Assembly (NCBI GenBank): GCA_027486415.1
Contig: JAIXPC010000008.1
Location: forward strand, 62,001-126,000
Direction of reading: 5' to 3'
Length of the DNA stretch: 64,000 nucleotides
From: Sphingomonadales bacterium
GTDB taxonomy: Bacteria > Pseudomonadota > Alphaproteobacteria > Sphingomonadales > Sphingomonadaceae
Below, piece after piece: positions 29,409 through 38,779 of this stretch (the first letter of the stretch is position 1; each line of letters opens with the position of its first letter). The notes under the pieces are model-generated. The model was given only the letters and a program-made list of their open reading frames with translations. It did not search any database and was not told where the DNA came from. Position numbers and translations under genes: made by a program.

Positions 29409-30418
29409 TCGTCGTCCAGAAGAGGCAGTTGCACCTGGTTGGCCGGCGGCACCAGGCCAAGATGTTTCCACGCCGGGCCGTTCAGCATCCGTCCCCGCGC
29501 GGTGCGGGCGACAAGGCCCTGCTGGATCAGGAAGGGTTCCACCACATCCTCCAGCGTGTCGCGCGCTTCCGAAAGGCCGGCAGCCAGCGTTTCGATGCCG
29601 ACCGGCCCGCCGCGATAGAGATCGGCGATCATCATCAGATAACGGCGGTCCATGGCATCAAGGCCAAGGCTGTCGACCTCCAGCCGGCTGAGTGACTGAT
29701 CGGCAAGGCGTGCCGTCACTTGCCTGCCGCCGGCAAAATCGCGCACGCGCCGGAGCAGACGGCCGGCGATGCGCGGCGTGCCGCGGGCGCGGGCGGCAAT
29801 CTCGCGCGCGCCTTCCGGCGTGATGGCCAGTTCCAGCAGCCGGGCGGCACGGGTGACGACCTGCTCCAGTTCATCGACCGAGTAGAAGTTGAGCCGCAGT
29901 GGAATGCCGAAACGGTCACGCAGCGGGGTGGTCAGCAGGCCGGCGCGGGTGGTGGCGCCAACCAGGGTGAAGGCGGGCAGATCGATACGGACCGAACGCG
30001 CCGACGGGCCTTCGCCGATCATGATGTCGAGCACCCGATCTTCCATCGCCGGGTAGAGGATTTCCTCGACGGCCGGCGACAGGCGGTGGATTTCATCGAT
30101 GAACAGCACATCGTGCGGTTCGAGATTGGTGAGGATGGCCGCCAGATCGCCGGCCTTGGCAATCACCGGGCCCGACGTGGCGCGAAAGCCGACACCAAGT
30201 TCACGGGCCACGATCTGCGCCAGCGTCGTCTTGCCGAGGCCGGGGGGCCCGTGCAGCAGCACATGGTCCATCGCCTCGCCCCGGCCGCGCGCGGCGGCAA
30301 CGAACACGCCCAGATTTTCGCGCAGCGCTGCTTGCCCGATGAACTCGTCCAGCCCCTTGGGCCGCAGGGCGGCGTCGATATCGTCGGGGCGACGTTGCGG
30401 AGACAGGTCGGCGGTCAT
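29405..30418 (-). CDS. ruvB: Holliday junction branch-migration DNA helicase RuvB
   Basis: The 337-residue AAA+ ATPase has Walker [13 protein letters not shown], Walker B LFIDEIHR, sensor element [20 protein letters not shown] and the C-terminal winged-helix RuvB domain with [13 protein letters not shown]. Hexamers drive branch migration of Holliday junctions held by RuvA. It follows ruvA after 12 bp and overlaps the next gene by 4 bp. Confidence 0.98.
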   Translation of the reverse strand: MTADLSPQRRPDDIDAALRPKGLDEFIGQAALRENLGVFVAAARGRGEAMDHVLLHGPPGLGKTTLAQIVARELGVGFRATSGPVIAKAGDLAAILTNLEPHDVLFIDEIHRLSPAVEEILYPAMEDRVLDIMIGEGPSARSVRIDLPAFTLVGATTRAGLLTTPLRDRFGIPLRLNFYSVDELEQVVTRAARLLELAITPEGAREIAARARGTPRIAGRLLRRVRDFAGGRQVTARLADQSLSRLEVDSLGLDAMDRRYLMMIADLYRGGPVGIETLAAGLSEARDTLEDVVEPFLIQQGLVARTARGRMLNGPAWKHLGLVPPANQVQLPLLDDE

Positions 30419-30430
30419 CTGGGCCCAGCC

Positions 30431-31027
30431 TTACCGCGCACTCTTCTTCAGCGCCACACGCACCACATCGTTGAGGCCCGCCCCCTCGCCCAGTTCGGCC
30501 AGTGCCTCGGCGACGGCACGGCTGGCGTCCATCGGCTTGAAGCCCAGCGCCGCCAATGCGGCCATCGCGTCATCGGTGAGGCGCGCCCCCGTCTGCACCG
30601 GCAGCGGTGCCCCGGCGGCGACGGCGACAGCGCCCATCTTGCCCTTCAGCTCGTTGGCGATGCGCTGCGCCAGTTTCGGCCCAACACCGTTGGCGCGCGC
30701 CAGTGACGCCGAATCGCCGGCCGCGACCGCGTGGGCGACCTGATCGGGTGTGAGCACCGACAGGATGTTCAACGCCACCCGCCCGCCGACGCCCTGCACC
30801 GTGATCAAAGCGCGGAAGGCAGCGAGTTCATGTTCCGTCGGGCAGCCGAACAGGGTGATCGCATCCTCGCGCACCTGGGTTTCAATGTGCAGCGCCACGG
30901 GCTGTCCAACCGACAAGGCCGACAAGGTGCGGGTGGAGGCCTGGACGAGATAGCCGACGCCATTCACGTCAACGATCAGCGCGTCGGCCGACACGCTGTC
31001 CACCAGGCCCTTCAGGCGTGCGATCAT
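30431..31027 (-). CDS. ruvA: Holliday junction DNA-binding protein RuvA
   Basis: The 198-residue protein starts [12 protein letters not shown], with the acidic-pin OB-fold domain, the helix-hairpin-helix motifs in [13 protein letters not shown] and [17 protein letters not shown], and the C-terminal RuvB-binding domain. It binds four-way junctions and recruits RuvB. It overlaps the end of ruvC by 4 bp (ATGA). Confidence 0.97.
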   Translation of the reverse strand: MIARLKGLVDSVSADALIVDVNGVGYLVQASTRTLSALSVGQPVALHIETQVREDAITLFGCPTEHELAAFRALITVQGVGGRVALNILSVLTPDQVAHAVAAGDSASLARANGVGPKLAQRIANELKGKMGAVAVAAGAPLPVQTGARLTDDAMAALAALGFKPMDASRAVAEALAELGEGAGLNDVVRVALKKSAR

Positions 31028-31515
31028 ATGAGGCCCCTCCCCCGGCTCGCCCCCAGATGCGCGTGGGCGATGGCGATGGCAAGCGCATCAGCAGCATCGG
31101 CACCCACCACCTTCACGCCGGGCAGCAGCCGTTCCACCATGGCCTGCACCTGCGCCTTGTCGGCAGCGCCGGTGCCGGTGAGCGCCTTCTTCACCAGCCG
31201 CGTCGCATATTCCTCGACCGGCAGGCCGGCGCGCGCCGCCGACAGCAGCACCACGCCGCGCGCCTGGCCCAGTTTCAGCGTCGATTGCGGGTTGGCGTTG
31301 ACGAACACCTCCTCCACCGCCGCTTCGGTCGCGCCATTCTGGGCGATCACCGCCATCAAGCCGTCGTGCAGCGCCAGCAACCGATCCGCCATCGCCGCGC
31401 TGGCCGGCGTCTTCACCGTGCCGTGGGCAACATGGGCGATGCGATTGCCGTCTGCCCGGATCACGCCCCACCCGGTGGCGGCAAGACCCGGATCGAGGCC
31501 GAGGATGATCCTCAC
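31024..31515 (-). CDS. ruvC: Crossover junction endodeoxyribonuclease RuvC
   Basis: The 163-residue resolvase has the catalytic acidic residues of RuvC: Asp8 in [12 protein letters not shown], Glu in [19 protein letters not shown], and the C-terminal [14 protein letters not shown] aspartates. It cuts Holliday junctions symmetrically. I chose GTG 31515 because the protein core begins at once ([10 protein letters not shown]) and the GTG overlaps the upstream stop (GTGA); earlier in-frame codons add a non-conserved stretch. Confidence 0.95.
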   Translation of the reverse strand: MRIILGLDPGLAATGWGVIRADGNRIAHVAHGTVKTPASAAMADRLLALHDGLMAVIAQNGATEAAVEEVFVNANPQSTLKLGQARGVVLLSAARAGLPVEEYATRLVKKALTGTGAADKAQVQAMVERLLPGVKVVGADAADALAIAIAHAHLGASRGRGLI

Positions 31516-31949
31516 CGCGCCCCGGCGCTGCCCAGCGTCACGAAGCTTTCGCTGCGCAGTTTCCAGCCCTTCGGCGTTGGCACCCACATCGCGAGATACT
31601 CGCCGTGCAGGCGGCCATTGACGCTGCCGCCCGACCAGTGGCCACGTTCCATGGCGCGTTCGGGCGGGTTGGCGATGGTGATCACATCGGGCGTGCGGAC
31701 AAAGCCCAGAAAGCCCGGCTGCTTGAAGGCGCGGGCGAAATAGTCGGTCATGGCATCGGCGCCGACGATCGCCTCTCCGGTGCTGCCGGCGATGCCAACG
31801 TACGTCTCGTCAAAGGCGGCGCGCACGCCGGCCACATCGCGGGCGGCAATGGCGGCGTTATAGGCCGCGCGCGCGGCGCGGATGTCGGCTTCGGACGCCG
31901 CGGCAGGGGTGGCCATGATCATTGCGAGCGCGGCCAGTGCTGCCCTCAC
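31512..31949 (-). CDS. Secreted SnoaL/NTF2-like (DUF4440-type) protein
   Basis: This 145-residue protein has a signal peptide (residues 1-18, ending PAAAS) and a short alpha+beta domain of NTF2/DUF4440 type: a helix [38 protein letters not shown], then [10 protein letters not shown] and a final [10 protein letters not shown] strand. Such domains bind small ligands; activity is unknown. It overlaps both neighbours by 4 bp, so it lies within the yebC-ruvC operon, although an exported small-ligand protein has no evident link with recombination. Confidence 0.78.
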   Translation of the reverse strand: MRAALAALAMIMATPAAASEADIRAARAAYNAAIAARDVAGVRAAFDETYVGIAGSTGEAIVGADAMTDYFARAFKQPGFLGFVRTPDVITIANPPERAMERGHWSGGSVNGRLHGEYLAMWVPTPKGWKLRSESFVTLGSAGAR

Positions 31950-32686
31950 AGGGCTGCCAGCACGTCTTCGGGCACGTCGTAATTGCCCCAGACGCTGGCC
32001 ACGTCATCGTCATCGTCCAGCTTGTCGATCAGCTGCATCAATTGCGCCGCATCGTCACGGCCGACGCTGACCATCAGGCCCGGCTTCCACGCCAGCTTGA
32101 TGGCTTCGGCCTCGCCCAGCACGGCTTCCAGTGCCTTGGCGGTTTCGTGCAGGCCGTCGATGGCCGTCCAGATCTCGTGGTTGTCCTCGCTCGACTGCAC
32201 GTCGTCAGCGCCGGCTTCCAGCGCGGCTTCGAACACGGCGTCGGCGCTGCCGGCCTTGGCGGGATAGACGATCAGGCCCAGCCGCTCGAACCCGTGGGAC
32301 ACGCTGCCCGAAGCGCCGAGGTTGCCGCCATTCTTGGCCATGATGGTCCGCACGTTGGTGGCGGTGCGGTTGCGATTGTCGGTGAGGGTTTCGATGATCA
32401 GCGACACGCCGCCGGGGCCGAAGCCTTCGTACCGCACCTCTTCATAGACCGCGGTGTCGTTGCCCTGGCTCTTGTCGATGGCGCGCTGGATATTGTCCTT
32501 GGGCATGCCTTCCGACCGGGCGGCGAGCACGGCGGCGCGCAGGCGCGGATTGTTGGCCGGATCGGGCATCCCCATCTTGGCCGCGACGGTGATTTCGCGG
32601 CTGAGCTTGGAAAACAGGGCGCTGCGCTTTTTGTCCTGCGCGCCCTTCCGGTGCATGATGTTCTTGAATTTGCTGTGACCGGCCAT
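31946..32686 (-). CDS. yebC: YebC/PmpR-family DNA-binding regulatory or translation-activator protein
   Basis: The 246-residue protein begins [20 protein letters not shown], the diagnostic start of the YebC/PmpR/TACO1 family, and contains [19 protein letters not shown]. Family members were described as transcriptional regulators and, more recently, as translation factors for hard-to-translate motifs such as polyproline. It heads the operon leading into ruvCAB, an order common in proteobacteria. Confidence 0.95.
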   Translation of the reverse strand: MAGHSKFKNIMHRKGAQDKKRSALFSKLSREITVAAKMGMPDPANNPRLRAAVLAARSEGMPKDNIQRAIDKSQGNDTAVYEEVRYEGFGPGGVSLIIETLTDNRNRTATNVRTIMAKNGGNLGASGSVSHGFERLGLIVYPAKAGSADAVFEAALEAGADDVQSSEDNHEIWTAIDGLHETAKALEAVLGEAEAIKLAWKPGLMVSVGRDDAAQLMQLIDKLDDDDDVASVWGNYDVPEDVLAAL

Positions 32687-32748
32687 GATGCTTCGTTCGC
32701 TGCTGAAACTGTGGCCGCGGCCTTAGCAACAGCGCCGGCAAACGGCAA

Positions 32749-33078
32749 TCAGGCGAGCTTCACAGCCGTGCCGACCGCACCCACCATCAGCATCGAATCC
32801 GATGCGCCCAGCGCGGCATAGCTGATCTGCACACCGATCACGGCGTCGGCACCCATGGCGATCGCCCGGTCGGCCATCTCGCGCAGCGCCTCTTCGCGCG
32901 CCCCCTGCATCACTTCCTCATACGCGCCCGACCGGCCGCCGACGATGTCGCGGATGCCGGCAAAGATGTCGCGGAAGATGTTCGCCCCCATGATCGCCTC
33001 GCCGGCGACGACGCCCAGATACTGGGTCGCCATGCGGCCTTCGACGGTGGGGGTGGTGGTGACGATCAGTTCGGCCAT
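32749..33078 (-). CDS. YbjQ/UPF0145 family protein
   Basis: The 109-residue product has the YbjQ (heavy-metal-binding-domain-like) pattern: [50 protein letters not shown]. Members form pentameric rings; function is unclear. ATG 33078 gives the family N-terminus; ATG 33081 directly precedes it. It follows the molybdenum hydroxylase medium-subunit gene after 14 bp and may be cotranscribed with it. Confidence 0.85.
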   Translation of the reverse strand: MAELIVTTTPTVEGRMATQYLGVVAGEAIMGANIFRDIFAGIRDIVGGRSGAYEEVMQGAREEALREMADRAIAMGADAVIGVQISYAALGASDSMLMVGAVGTAVKLA

Positions 33079-33092
33079 CATCGCTCTCCCGG

Positions 33093-33869
33093 TCAGTTGA
33101 GGCTGGCAATCGCCTGTTTCAGCATCACGCCGCACAGATGGGCGCGATAGTCGGCGCTGGCATGGATATCGCTGTTGAGATCGTCCGCCGGCATTGCCAG
33201 CGCTGCCGTGTCAGCGCCCGCCGCCAGCGCGGCTTCGGCCTCGGCCCAGCGGAACACGCCCGGCCCGGCCCCGGTGACCGCCACGCGCCAGCCCGCAGCA
33301 TGGCGGGCAACATACACGCCAACAATGGCATAGCGCGACGCCGGATGGCGGAACTTGGCATAGGCCGATTGCTGCGGAATGGCGAAGCCGACACGGGTGA
33401 TGAGTTCGCCATCGGCGAGCGCGGTCGCAAACATGCCCTGGAAGAAATCATCGGCCGCGTGGGACCCGCGATCGGTTTCGATCACCGCATCCAGCGCCAG
33501 CGCGACGGCGGGATAATCGGCAGCCGGATCATTGTTGGCCAGGCTGCCGCCAATCGTGCCGCGATTGCGAACCTGTGCGTCACCAATCATGCCGGCCAGG
33601 CTGGCGAGGCCCGGAATGGCGGTGGCACCGGCAGCCACGTCGGCATGGGTCGTCATCGCGCCGATCCACAGCCGGCCATCGGCAGACGTGATGCCGGAAA
33701 GGCCCACCCGGCCGAGATCGACCAGCGCATCAGGCATCCTGAGCCGCGATTTCATCGCCGGGATCAGCGTGTGGCCGCCAGCGACATAGGCAGCCTCTCC
33801 GCCCTCACCCATGAAGGCGGCGGCGGCATCGGCAACATTGGCCGGACGGTGGAGCGCGAAATCACGCAT
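33093..33869 (-). CDS. Molybdenum hydroxylase medium (FAD) subunit, CoxM/XdhB type
   Basis: The 258-residue protein has the two FAD-binding motifs of CoxM-type subunits, [17 protein letters not shown] and [16 protein letters not shown], and the CO-dehydrogenase flavoprotein C-terminal domain. It carries electrons from the Fe-S subunit to an acceptor in CO dehydrogenase or xanthine dehydrogenase-like complexes. It overlaps the small-subunit gene by 8 bp. No large molybdopterin subunit gene is adjacent, so the substrate is unknown. Confidence 0.92.
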   Translation of the reverse strand: MRDFALHRPANVADAAAAFMGEGGEAAYVAGGHTLIPAMKSRLRMPDALVDLGRVGLSGITSADGRLWIGAMTTHADVAAGATAIPGLASLAGMIGDAQVRNRGTIGGSLANNDPAADYPAVALALDAVIETDRGSHAADDFFQGMFATALADGELITRVGFAIPQQSAYAKFRHPASRYAIVGVYVARHAAGWRVAVTGAGPGVFRWAEAEAALAAGADTAALAMPADDLNSDIHASADYRAHLCGVMLKQAIASLN

Positions 33870-34341
33870 GGGCCGCACCCTCCATCGCGGCGGCGCCGGC
33901 GACGATGGCCTTCACGATGTTGATGTAGCCGGTGCAGCGGCAGAGATTGCCCTCCAGCTCGTGCGTCACCAGTTCCGGGGTCAGCCTGGTGCCGTGCTTC
34001 CTGACCATCTCCATGCCCGCCATCACCATGCCCGGCGTGCAGAACCCGCACTGCAGGCCATGAGCCTCGCGAAAGGCCTGCTGCATCGGATGCAAGGCCT
34101 CTGGCGTGCCAAGGCCTTCGATGGTGGTGATCGCCATGCCTTGCGCCTGCGCCGCCAGCATCGTGCAGGCCTTCACGGCGCGGCCATCAACCAGCACGTT
34201 GCAGGCGCCGCACTGGCTGGTGTCACAGCCGATGTGGGTGCCGGTCAGCGCCAGCGTGTCACGCAGCACCTCGACCAGCAGGCTGGCGGCCGGCACATCG
34301 ACATCATGCTGCTGTCCGTTGATCGCAAGCGTCATCTGCAT
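33862..34341 (-). CDS. Molybdenum hydroxylase small [2Fe-2S] subunit, CoxS/XdhA type
   Basis: The 159-residue protein has both iron-sulfur motifs of CoxS subunits: the plant-ferredoxin-like HIGCDTSQCGACNVLVDG...KAC cluster and the C-terminal CGFCTPG ... CRCTGY cluster. It relays electrons from the molybdenum site to the FAD subunit. ATG 34341 has a GAGGG upstream; ATG 34335 is an alternative. Together with the FAD subunit it forms only two thirds of the expected enzyme. Confidence 0.93.
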   Translation of the reverse strand: MQMTLAINGQQHDVDVPAASLLVEVLRDTLALTGTHIGCDTSQCGACNVLVDGRAVKACTMLAAQAQGMAITTIEGLGTPEALHPMQQAFREAHGLQCGFCTPGMVMAGMEMVRKHGTRLTPELVTHELEGNLCRCTGYINIVKAIVAGAAAMEGAAHA

Positions 34342-34407
34342 CGGCAAAACCCTCTGTTCGGCACCCAGCCTATCGCGGCCTTGGCCAACCCGCAATCAGG
34401 CCGAAGC

Positions 34408-35049
34408 TCAACCGGCGCGCGACGCCATCATCGCCTTCAGCCCTTCGGCCTGTTCGGCGACGGCCTGCGCGCCCAGCGCACTGGCCTTGGCCCGCGCCCA
34501 CCACGCCGCCAGCCCCGGCTGCGCCGCGATCAACGCCTTGGTCGGCATCGGGCCATCCAGCGCATCCAGGAAGAAGAACAGCGGGATCAGCGCCGCATCG
34601 GCCAGGGTGAAGCTGCTGCCAAAGGCAAATTCATCATCGGCACTGCGATAATGCTCGATGTAGCCCAGCGCCTCGCCCATGCCCTTCAGGGCGTCGGGCA
34701 CGCCGGCAGGGTTTTCGCGGCCACGGAACAGGCCGCCCAGATTGGGGACGACATAGGTATCGGCCAACCGCACCAGCAGGCGCACCTTCGCAGCCGCCCT
34801 GGCGTCATCCGGCACCATCTTCGGCCCGGGCAGCGCCGCATCCAGATACTCGGCGATCACCTGGCTTTCCGGCAGGGCCAGATCCCCATCGACCAGCAAC
34901 GGCATCTTCCCCGTCGGGCACAGCGCCAGATATTCCGGGCTCTTGATGCCGCCTTCGAACAGGGCCAGCGTCACCTCCGCGCCCTTGGCACGGCTGACAA
35001 GCAGCGGCCGCATCACGAACGGCGACAATTTCCCGCCATACAGGATCAT
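34408..35049 (-). CDS. Glutathione S-transferase family protein
   Basis: The 213-residue protein has a thioredoxin-like N-terminal domain (SPFVMRPLLVSRAKG, the TGKMPLLVDG cis-proline loop, LPESQVIAEYLD) and an all-helical C-terminal domain with FTLADAALIPLFFFLDAL. It probably conjugates or reduces electrophiles with glutathione; the substrate is unknown. It sits between the CoxS-type gene and the GapR-like gene, all on the minus strand. Confidence 0.88.
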   Translation of the reverse strand: MILYGGKLSPFVMRPLLVSRAKGAEVTLALFEGGIKSPEYLALCPTGKMPLLVDGDLALPESQVIAEYLDAALPGPKMVPDDARAAAKVRLLVRLADTYVVPNLGGLFRGRENPAGVPDALKGMGEALGYIEHYRSADDEFAFGSSFTLADAALIPLFFFLDALDGPMPTKALIAAQPGLAAWWARAKASALGAQAVAEQAEGLKAMMASRAG

Positions 35050-35064
35050 GGTTTTCCCCCCGGA

Positions 35065-35322
35065 TTAGAGGCCGATCGCGGCCCTGTAGGTTTCCAGCAG
35101 CGCCTCGGCTTCCTGCCGCGCTGCCGTTTCCATCTTCCGCAGCCGCACCAGCGTCTTCATCGTCTTGATATCGAAACCGGTCGCCTTGGCCTCGGCATAA
35201 ACATCCTTGATGTCGTCGGCGATGCCCTTCTTCTCGTCTTCCAGCGTTTCGATGCGTTCGATGAACAGGCGCAGCTGGGTGGCAGACACGTTCTCGCTGC
35301 CGGTGATGGTCTCGTCGCTCAT
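35065..35322 (-). CDS. GapR-family (DUF2312/UPF0335) nucleoid-associated protein
   Basis: This 85-residue protein is almost the exact length of DUF2312 proteins and has their conserved core: [37 protein letters not shown], and a final helix with MKTLVRLRK. In Caulobacter GapR is a coiled-coil protein that clamps overtwisted DNA ahead of replication and transcription forks. It is widely conserved in alphaproteobacteria and usually important for growth. Confidence 0.9.
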   Translation of the reverse strand: MSDETITGSENVSATQLRLFIERIETLEDEKKGIADDIKDVYAEAKATGFDIKTMKTLVRLRKMETAARQEAEALLETYRAAIGL

Positions 35323-35358
35323 GAAGGTCCCTGTTGGTCAGTTCCGTGGCGGCAGCGG

Positions 35359-35685
35359 TTACCGGACGGCTTCGTTCTTCGCCAGCGATTCGGCCATGCG
35401 GTCGAGCTGTTCCTGCGTTGCCGGCTGCTGGTGCTGCGCCTTCCATTCGGATTGGGTCATGCCATAAACATGGGTGCGGCCCTCGTCCTTCGACAGGCTC
35501 AGCCCGCGCTTTTCCGCCTCTTCGTGCAGCCAGTCGCCCAGGCAGTTGCGGCAGAAACCGCCCCAGCCCATCAGATCGATGTTCTGGACGTCGGTGCGCT
35601 GGGCAAGGTGCAGCATCAGCCGGCGAAATGCCGCCGCCTCAAGCTGTTCCCGCACTGCATCATCGGCAAGGATCGTCATTTGCAT
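35359..35685 (-). CDS. DUF1244 domain-containing protein
   Basis: The 108-residue protein has the DUF1244 hallmark GWGGFCRNCLGDWLHEEAEK with two conserved cysteines, preceded by FRRLMLHLAQRTDVQNIDLM. The family is found mostly in alpha- and gammaproteobacteria and has no proven function. ATG 35685 and ATG 35679 are both possible. It lies divergently next to pyk with 65 bp between the starts. Confidence 0.82.
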   Translation of the reverse strand: MQMTILADDAVREQLEAAAFRRLMLHLAQRTDVQNIDLMGWGGFCRNCLGDWLHEEAEKRGLSLSKDEGRTHVYGMTQSEWKAQHQQPATQEQLDRMAESLAKNEAVR

Positions 35686-35750
35686 GGCTTTCGGCTGTGG
35701 CCCTTTGCCGCAACCGCCGCTATCGTGGCGCTGCAAAACAAGGGCAAGTG

Positions 35751-37202
35751 ATGAGCCGACATCTTCAACCAAGGGCGCGCCGGGTCAAGGTGCTGGCGAC
35801 GCTGGGGCCGGCGTCCAGTGACGGGGCGATGATCAGCCAGCTTCACGCCGCCGGTGCCGACGCCTTTCGCGTCAACATGAGCCACGGCAGCCATGAAAGC
35901 CAGGGTGCGCTGATTGCCGCCGTGCGCGCTGTCGAAAAGGCCAATGGCCGGCCGATCGCGATCCTTGCCGACCTGCAGGGGCCGAAACTGCGCGTCGGCC
36001 GCATCACAGGTGGCAGTGCCGACCTGGTGAAGGGCCAGAATTTCCGCTTTGACCGCCGCGCCGCCGCTGGTGACGCCACCCGCGCCTGCCTGCCGCACAA
36101 GGAAATCTTTGCCGCCCTGCGCCCCGGCGCGCGCGTGCTGGTTGATGACGGCAAGATCGTGCTGCGCGCCGTGACCGTGACCAGCGACGCCATCGATTGC
36201 GTGGTAGAGGTGCCGGGCACGATCAAGGACAACAAGGGCGTCAACGTGCCCGACGTGGTGGTGCCGCTGCCGGCGCTCACCGCCAAGGATCGCAGCGATC
36301 TGGAATTCGCGCTGGATTGCGGGGTGGACTGGATCGCCCTGTCGTTCGTGCAGCGCCCCGAGGACGTGGCCGAAGCCCGCACACTGATCGGCGGGCGCGC
36401 CGCACTGCTGGCCAAGATCGAGAAGCCGGCGGCGCTGGAACGGCTGGAGGAAATCCTGGAAATCGCCGACGCGGTGATGGTGGCGCGCGGCGATCTGGGC
36501 GTGGAACTGCCGCCACAAAGCGTGCCGCCGGCGCAAAAGCGCATCGTCGCCATGGCGCGCGGGCTGGGCAAGCCGGTGGTGGTGGCCACCCAGATGCTCG
36601 AATCGATGATCACCAGCCCAAGCCCGACCCGCGCCGAAGTGTCGGACGTGGCGACTGCCATCTATGATGGCGCCGATGCGGTGATGCTGTCAGCCGAAAG
36701 CGCTGCCGGGCAGTTCCCGGTGGAGGCCGTGACCATGATGGACGCCATCGCGGCGCAGGTGGAGGCTGACCCCGGCTATTATGGCCGCGTTCACTATACC
36801 GAGGTCGCGACGGGGCGTTCGACGGCGGCGGCAATCACGGCGGCAGCAGCCGACATCAGCGGCGCCATCGGGGCCCGGGCCATCGCCTGTTTCACCATTT
36901 CGGGATCGACGGCAGGCCGCGCCGCGCGCGAGCGGCCATCGGTGCCGGTGCTGTGCCTGACGCCCAACCAGACGACGGCACGGCGCATGGGGCTGGTGTG
37001 GGGCGTCCACGCCGTGATCACCCGCGACGTCGCCAGTTTCGAGGAAATGGTCGCCAAATCCAAGCGCATGGCGCTGCGATCGGGACTGGCCAAGGGCGGC
37101 GACCCGCTGGTGCTGATCGCGGGGGTGCCGTTCTCGACGCCGGGGACGACGAACGTGGTGCACGTCGTCCGCCTGACGGGCAGCGAGCTCAAGGGTTTTT
37201 GA
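35751..37202 (+). CDS. pyk: Pyruvate kinase
   Basis: The 483-residue enzyme has VLATLGPASSD and FRVNMSHGSHE near the N-terminus, the substrate segment LLAKIEKPAALERLEEI, VMVARGDLGVELP and VVVATQMLESMI, and the C-terminal allosteric domain. It makes pyruvate and ATP from phosphoenolpyruvate. ATG 35751 gives the standard N-terminus. Its end overlaps the convergent HAD gene by 14 bp. Confidence 0.97.
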   Translation: MSRHLQPRARRVKVLATLGPASSDGAMISQLHAAGADAFRVNMSHGSHESQGALIAAVRAVEKANGRPIAILADLQGPKLRVGRITGGSADLVKGQNFRFDRRAAAGDATRACLPHKEIFAALRPGARVLVDDGKIVLRAVTVTSDAIDCVVEVPGTIKDNKGVNVPDVVVPLPALTAKDRSDLEFALDCGVDWIALSFVQRPEDVAEARTLIGGRAALLAKIEKPAALERLEEILEIADAVMVARGDLGVELPPQSVPPAQKRIVAMARGLGKPVVVATQMLESMITSPSPTRAEVSDVATAIYDGADAVMLSAESAAGQFPVEAVTMMDAIAAQVEADPGYYGRVHYTEVATGRSTAAAITAAAADISGAIGARAIACFTISGSTAGRAARERPSVPVLCLTPNQTTARRMGLVWGVHAVITRDVASFEEMVAKSKRMALRSGLAKGGDPLVLIAGVPFSTPGTTNVVHVVRLTGSELKGF

Positions 37203-37800
37203 GCAGGCCCAGATCGGCCAGGTGCACCGCCAGCCGGTCGTGGCCGGCAAAATGATGCCCGACGAACCCATTGGCCGCGGCCGCTTCCACGTTTTCGGCC
37301 CGGTCGTCGACGAACAGCGCATCGCCCGGTGCCAGCCCGAACCGGCGCAGCGCCAGCTGGTAGATGGCGGGATCAGGCTTGGTCAGCCGCTCCTCGCCCG
37401 ACACGATGATATCGGTGAAGTGATCGAACAGCGGCCATTCCGCGCGGAACGGCGGCCAGAATTCATGGCTGAAATTGGTGATGCCGAACAGCGGCACCCC
37501 GCGCGCGGCCAGCCGTTCCACCAGCGCCGGCATGCCGGGCATCGGCCCGGTGATGGTGGCGTTGAAATGCGGGCCATAAAGGCGGATCAGATCGGCCTCG
37601 GCCGGAAAGCGCGCGATCAGTTCGGCGCTGGTCTCGGCAAAATCGCGGCCGGCATCGTGCTGGAAATGCCAATCGGCCGAAACGACCTCCCGGCAGAACC
37701 AGTCGAGCCGGGCGGGATCGGCGATATGGCGGGCGTAAAAGGCGCGCACGTCCCAGCCCACGAGCACATTGCCCACATCGAACACGACTGCGCGCGGCAT
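37189..37800 (-). CDS. HAD-superfamily (subfamily IA) hydrolase
   Basis: The 203-residue protein has the HAD motifs: nucleophile region AVVFDVGNVLVGWD (motif I), FGITNFSHEF (motif II Asn/Thr), KPDPAIYQLAL (motif III Lys) and LFVDDRAENVEAA (motif IV). It resembles YihX-like phosphatases that act on sugar phosphates such as glucose-1-phosphate; substrate is inference. ATG 37800 gives the normal start. Confidence 0.9.
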   Translation of the reverse strand: MPRAVVFDVGNVLVGWDVRAFYARHIADPARLDWFCREVVSADWHFQHDAGRDFAETSAELIARFPAEADLIRLYGPHFNATITGPMPGMPALVERLAARGVPLFGITNFSHEFWPPFRAEWPLFDHFTDIIVSGEERLTKPDPAIYQLALRRFGLAPGDALFVDDRAENVEAAAANGFVGHHFAGHDRLAVHLADLGLLKNP

Positions 37801-37819
37801 GATGCGCTCCACAAACAGC

Positions 37820-37843
37820 AAAACCCCCGCCCGAAGGCAGGGG
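37820..37843 (-). terminator. Intrinsic terminator with UUCG tetraloop, downstream of rpmJ
   Basis: Read on the minus strand, CCCCTGCC-TTCG-GGCGGGGG forms an 8-bp stem with one U-G pair and a stable UUCG loop, followed directly by TTTT (37823-37820). It lies 43 bp after the rpmJ stop and 20 bp before the HAD start, so it should end the rpmJ transcript and keep it from entering the HAD gene. Confidence 0.85.
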
Positions 37844-37886
37844 TCATGCAAACCGGCGCCGGCCGCAAAGGCCGGCAGCACAGGCC

Positions 37887-38012
37887 TCAGCCCTGGCGGG
37901 CCTTGAAGCGACGGTTGGTCTTGTTGATCACATAGGTGCGGCCATGGCGGCGCACGACCTGGCAATCACGGTGACGGCCCTTGAGGCTCTTGAGGCTGTT
38001 GCGGATCTTCAT
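37887..38012 (-). CDS. rpmJ: 50S ribosomal protein L36 (C- variant type)
   Basis: A 41-codon gene reads [20 protein letters not shown], then [20 protein letters not shown] and a final Gly, a full L36 of the longer alphaproteobacterial type. Only one of the zinc cysteines seen in C+ forms is present (Cys17), which marks a zinc-independent variant. It stands alone with its own terminator, as usual for this paralogue type. Confidence 0.97.
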   Translation of the reverse strand: MKIRNSLKSLKGRHRDCQVVRRHGRTYVINKTNRRFKARQG

Positions 38013-38179
38013 GGAAATATTCCGAAGGTGAATCGGTTGCGGAAAGGTCGGGCGGAGCTAGGGGACGGCGGCGACTTTGTCAACCGACCGGGCGCACCTG
38101 TCGGGCGCATCCGCGCTTGCCGGCGGCGCGGCGAAGTGCGACGACTTGCCGACCGATGCGCCACCCGCGAGTGAAGCCG

Positions 38180-38779
38180 ATGATCCGCACGCTGTTCCTG
38201 ACCGCCGCGATGACCCTGATGCCCGTCGCTGCCAACGCGGCCACGGTCAAGGTAGAGGTGACGCGCTTTCACCTGCTCGGGCCGCCCGCCACCGCGATCG
38301 CCGGCAGCAGTGTCCGCATCGAACCGGCTGATCCGGCAGCACAATCCGAGCTGCAGTTCGGTGCGCTGGCCAGCATTGCCACTGCCGAACTGGCCCGCGC
38401 CGGGTTCAGGCAGGCGACCGGCGGGCAGGCCCCCGATCACATCGTCCGCATCGGCCTTGCCGGCACCAGCGAGGTCGTCCGCAAACGCTCGCCCTTTTCC
38501 GTCGGCATTGGTGGCAGCACGGGCGGCTGGAACGGCGGTGTCGGCGGCGGGGTGAGCTTTCCCGTTGGCGGCGGCACCAGAACGGTGACGCAGGCGCAGA
38601 TGACCGTGCATATCCGCAAGGCCAGTGATGGCAGCGCGATCTGGGAAGGCCGCGCCAGCGCCATCGCTCCGGGCACCGATGCCTTGACCGCCGCGCCAGC
38701 CCTGTTGCAGGCGCTGTTGAAGGATTTCCCCGGCCCCACCGGCCAGACCCAGACCGTGAAGGTGAAGACCAGCAGATGA
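38180..38779 (+). CDS. DUF4136-type exported protein
   Basis: The 199-residue product has a signal peptide (residues 1-23, ending ANA) and the DUF4136 look: VEVTRFHLLGPP at the start, SELQFGALASIATAELARAGF, a glycine-rich FSVGIGGSTGGWNGGVGGG stretch, and IWEGRASAIAPGTD near the end. There is no lipobox Cys at the cleavage site, so a soluble periplasmic or outer-membrane-associated form is likely. Function unknown. It overlaps the M14 peptidase by 4 bp (ATGA). Confidence 0.75.
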   Translation: MIRTLFLTAAMTLMPVAANAATVKVEVTRFHLLGPPATAIAGSSVRIEPADPAAQSELQFGALASIATAELARAGFRQATGGQAPDHIVRIGLAGTSEVVRKRSPFSVGIGGSTGGWNGGVGGGVSFPVGGGTRTVTQAQMTVHIRKASDGSAIWEGRASAIAPGTDALTAAPALLQALLKDFPGPTGQTQTVKVKTSR

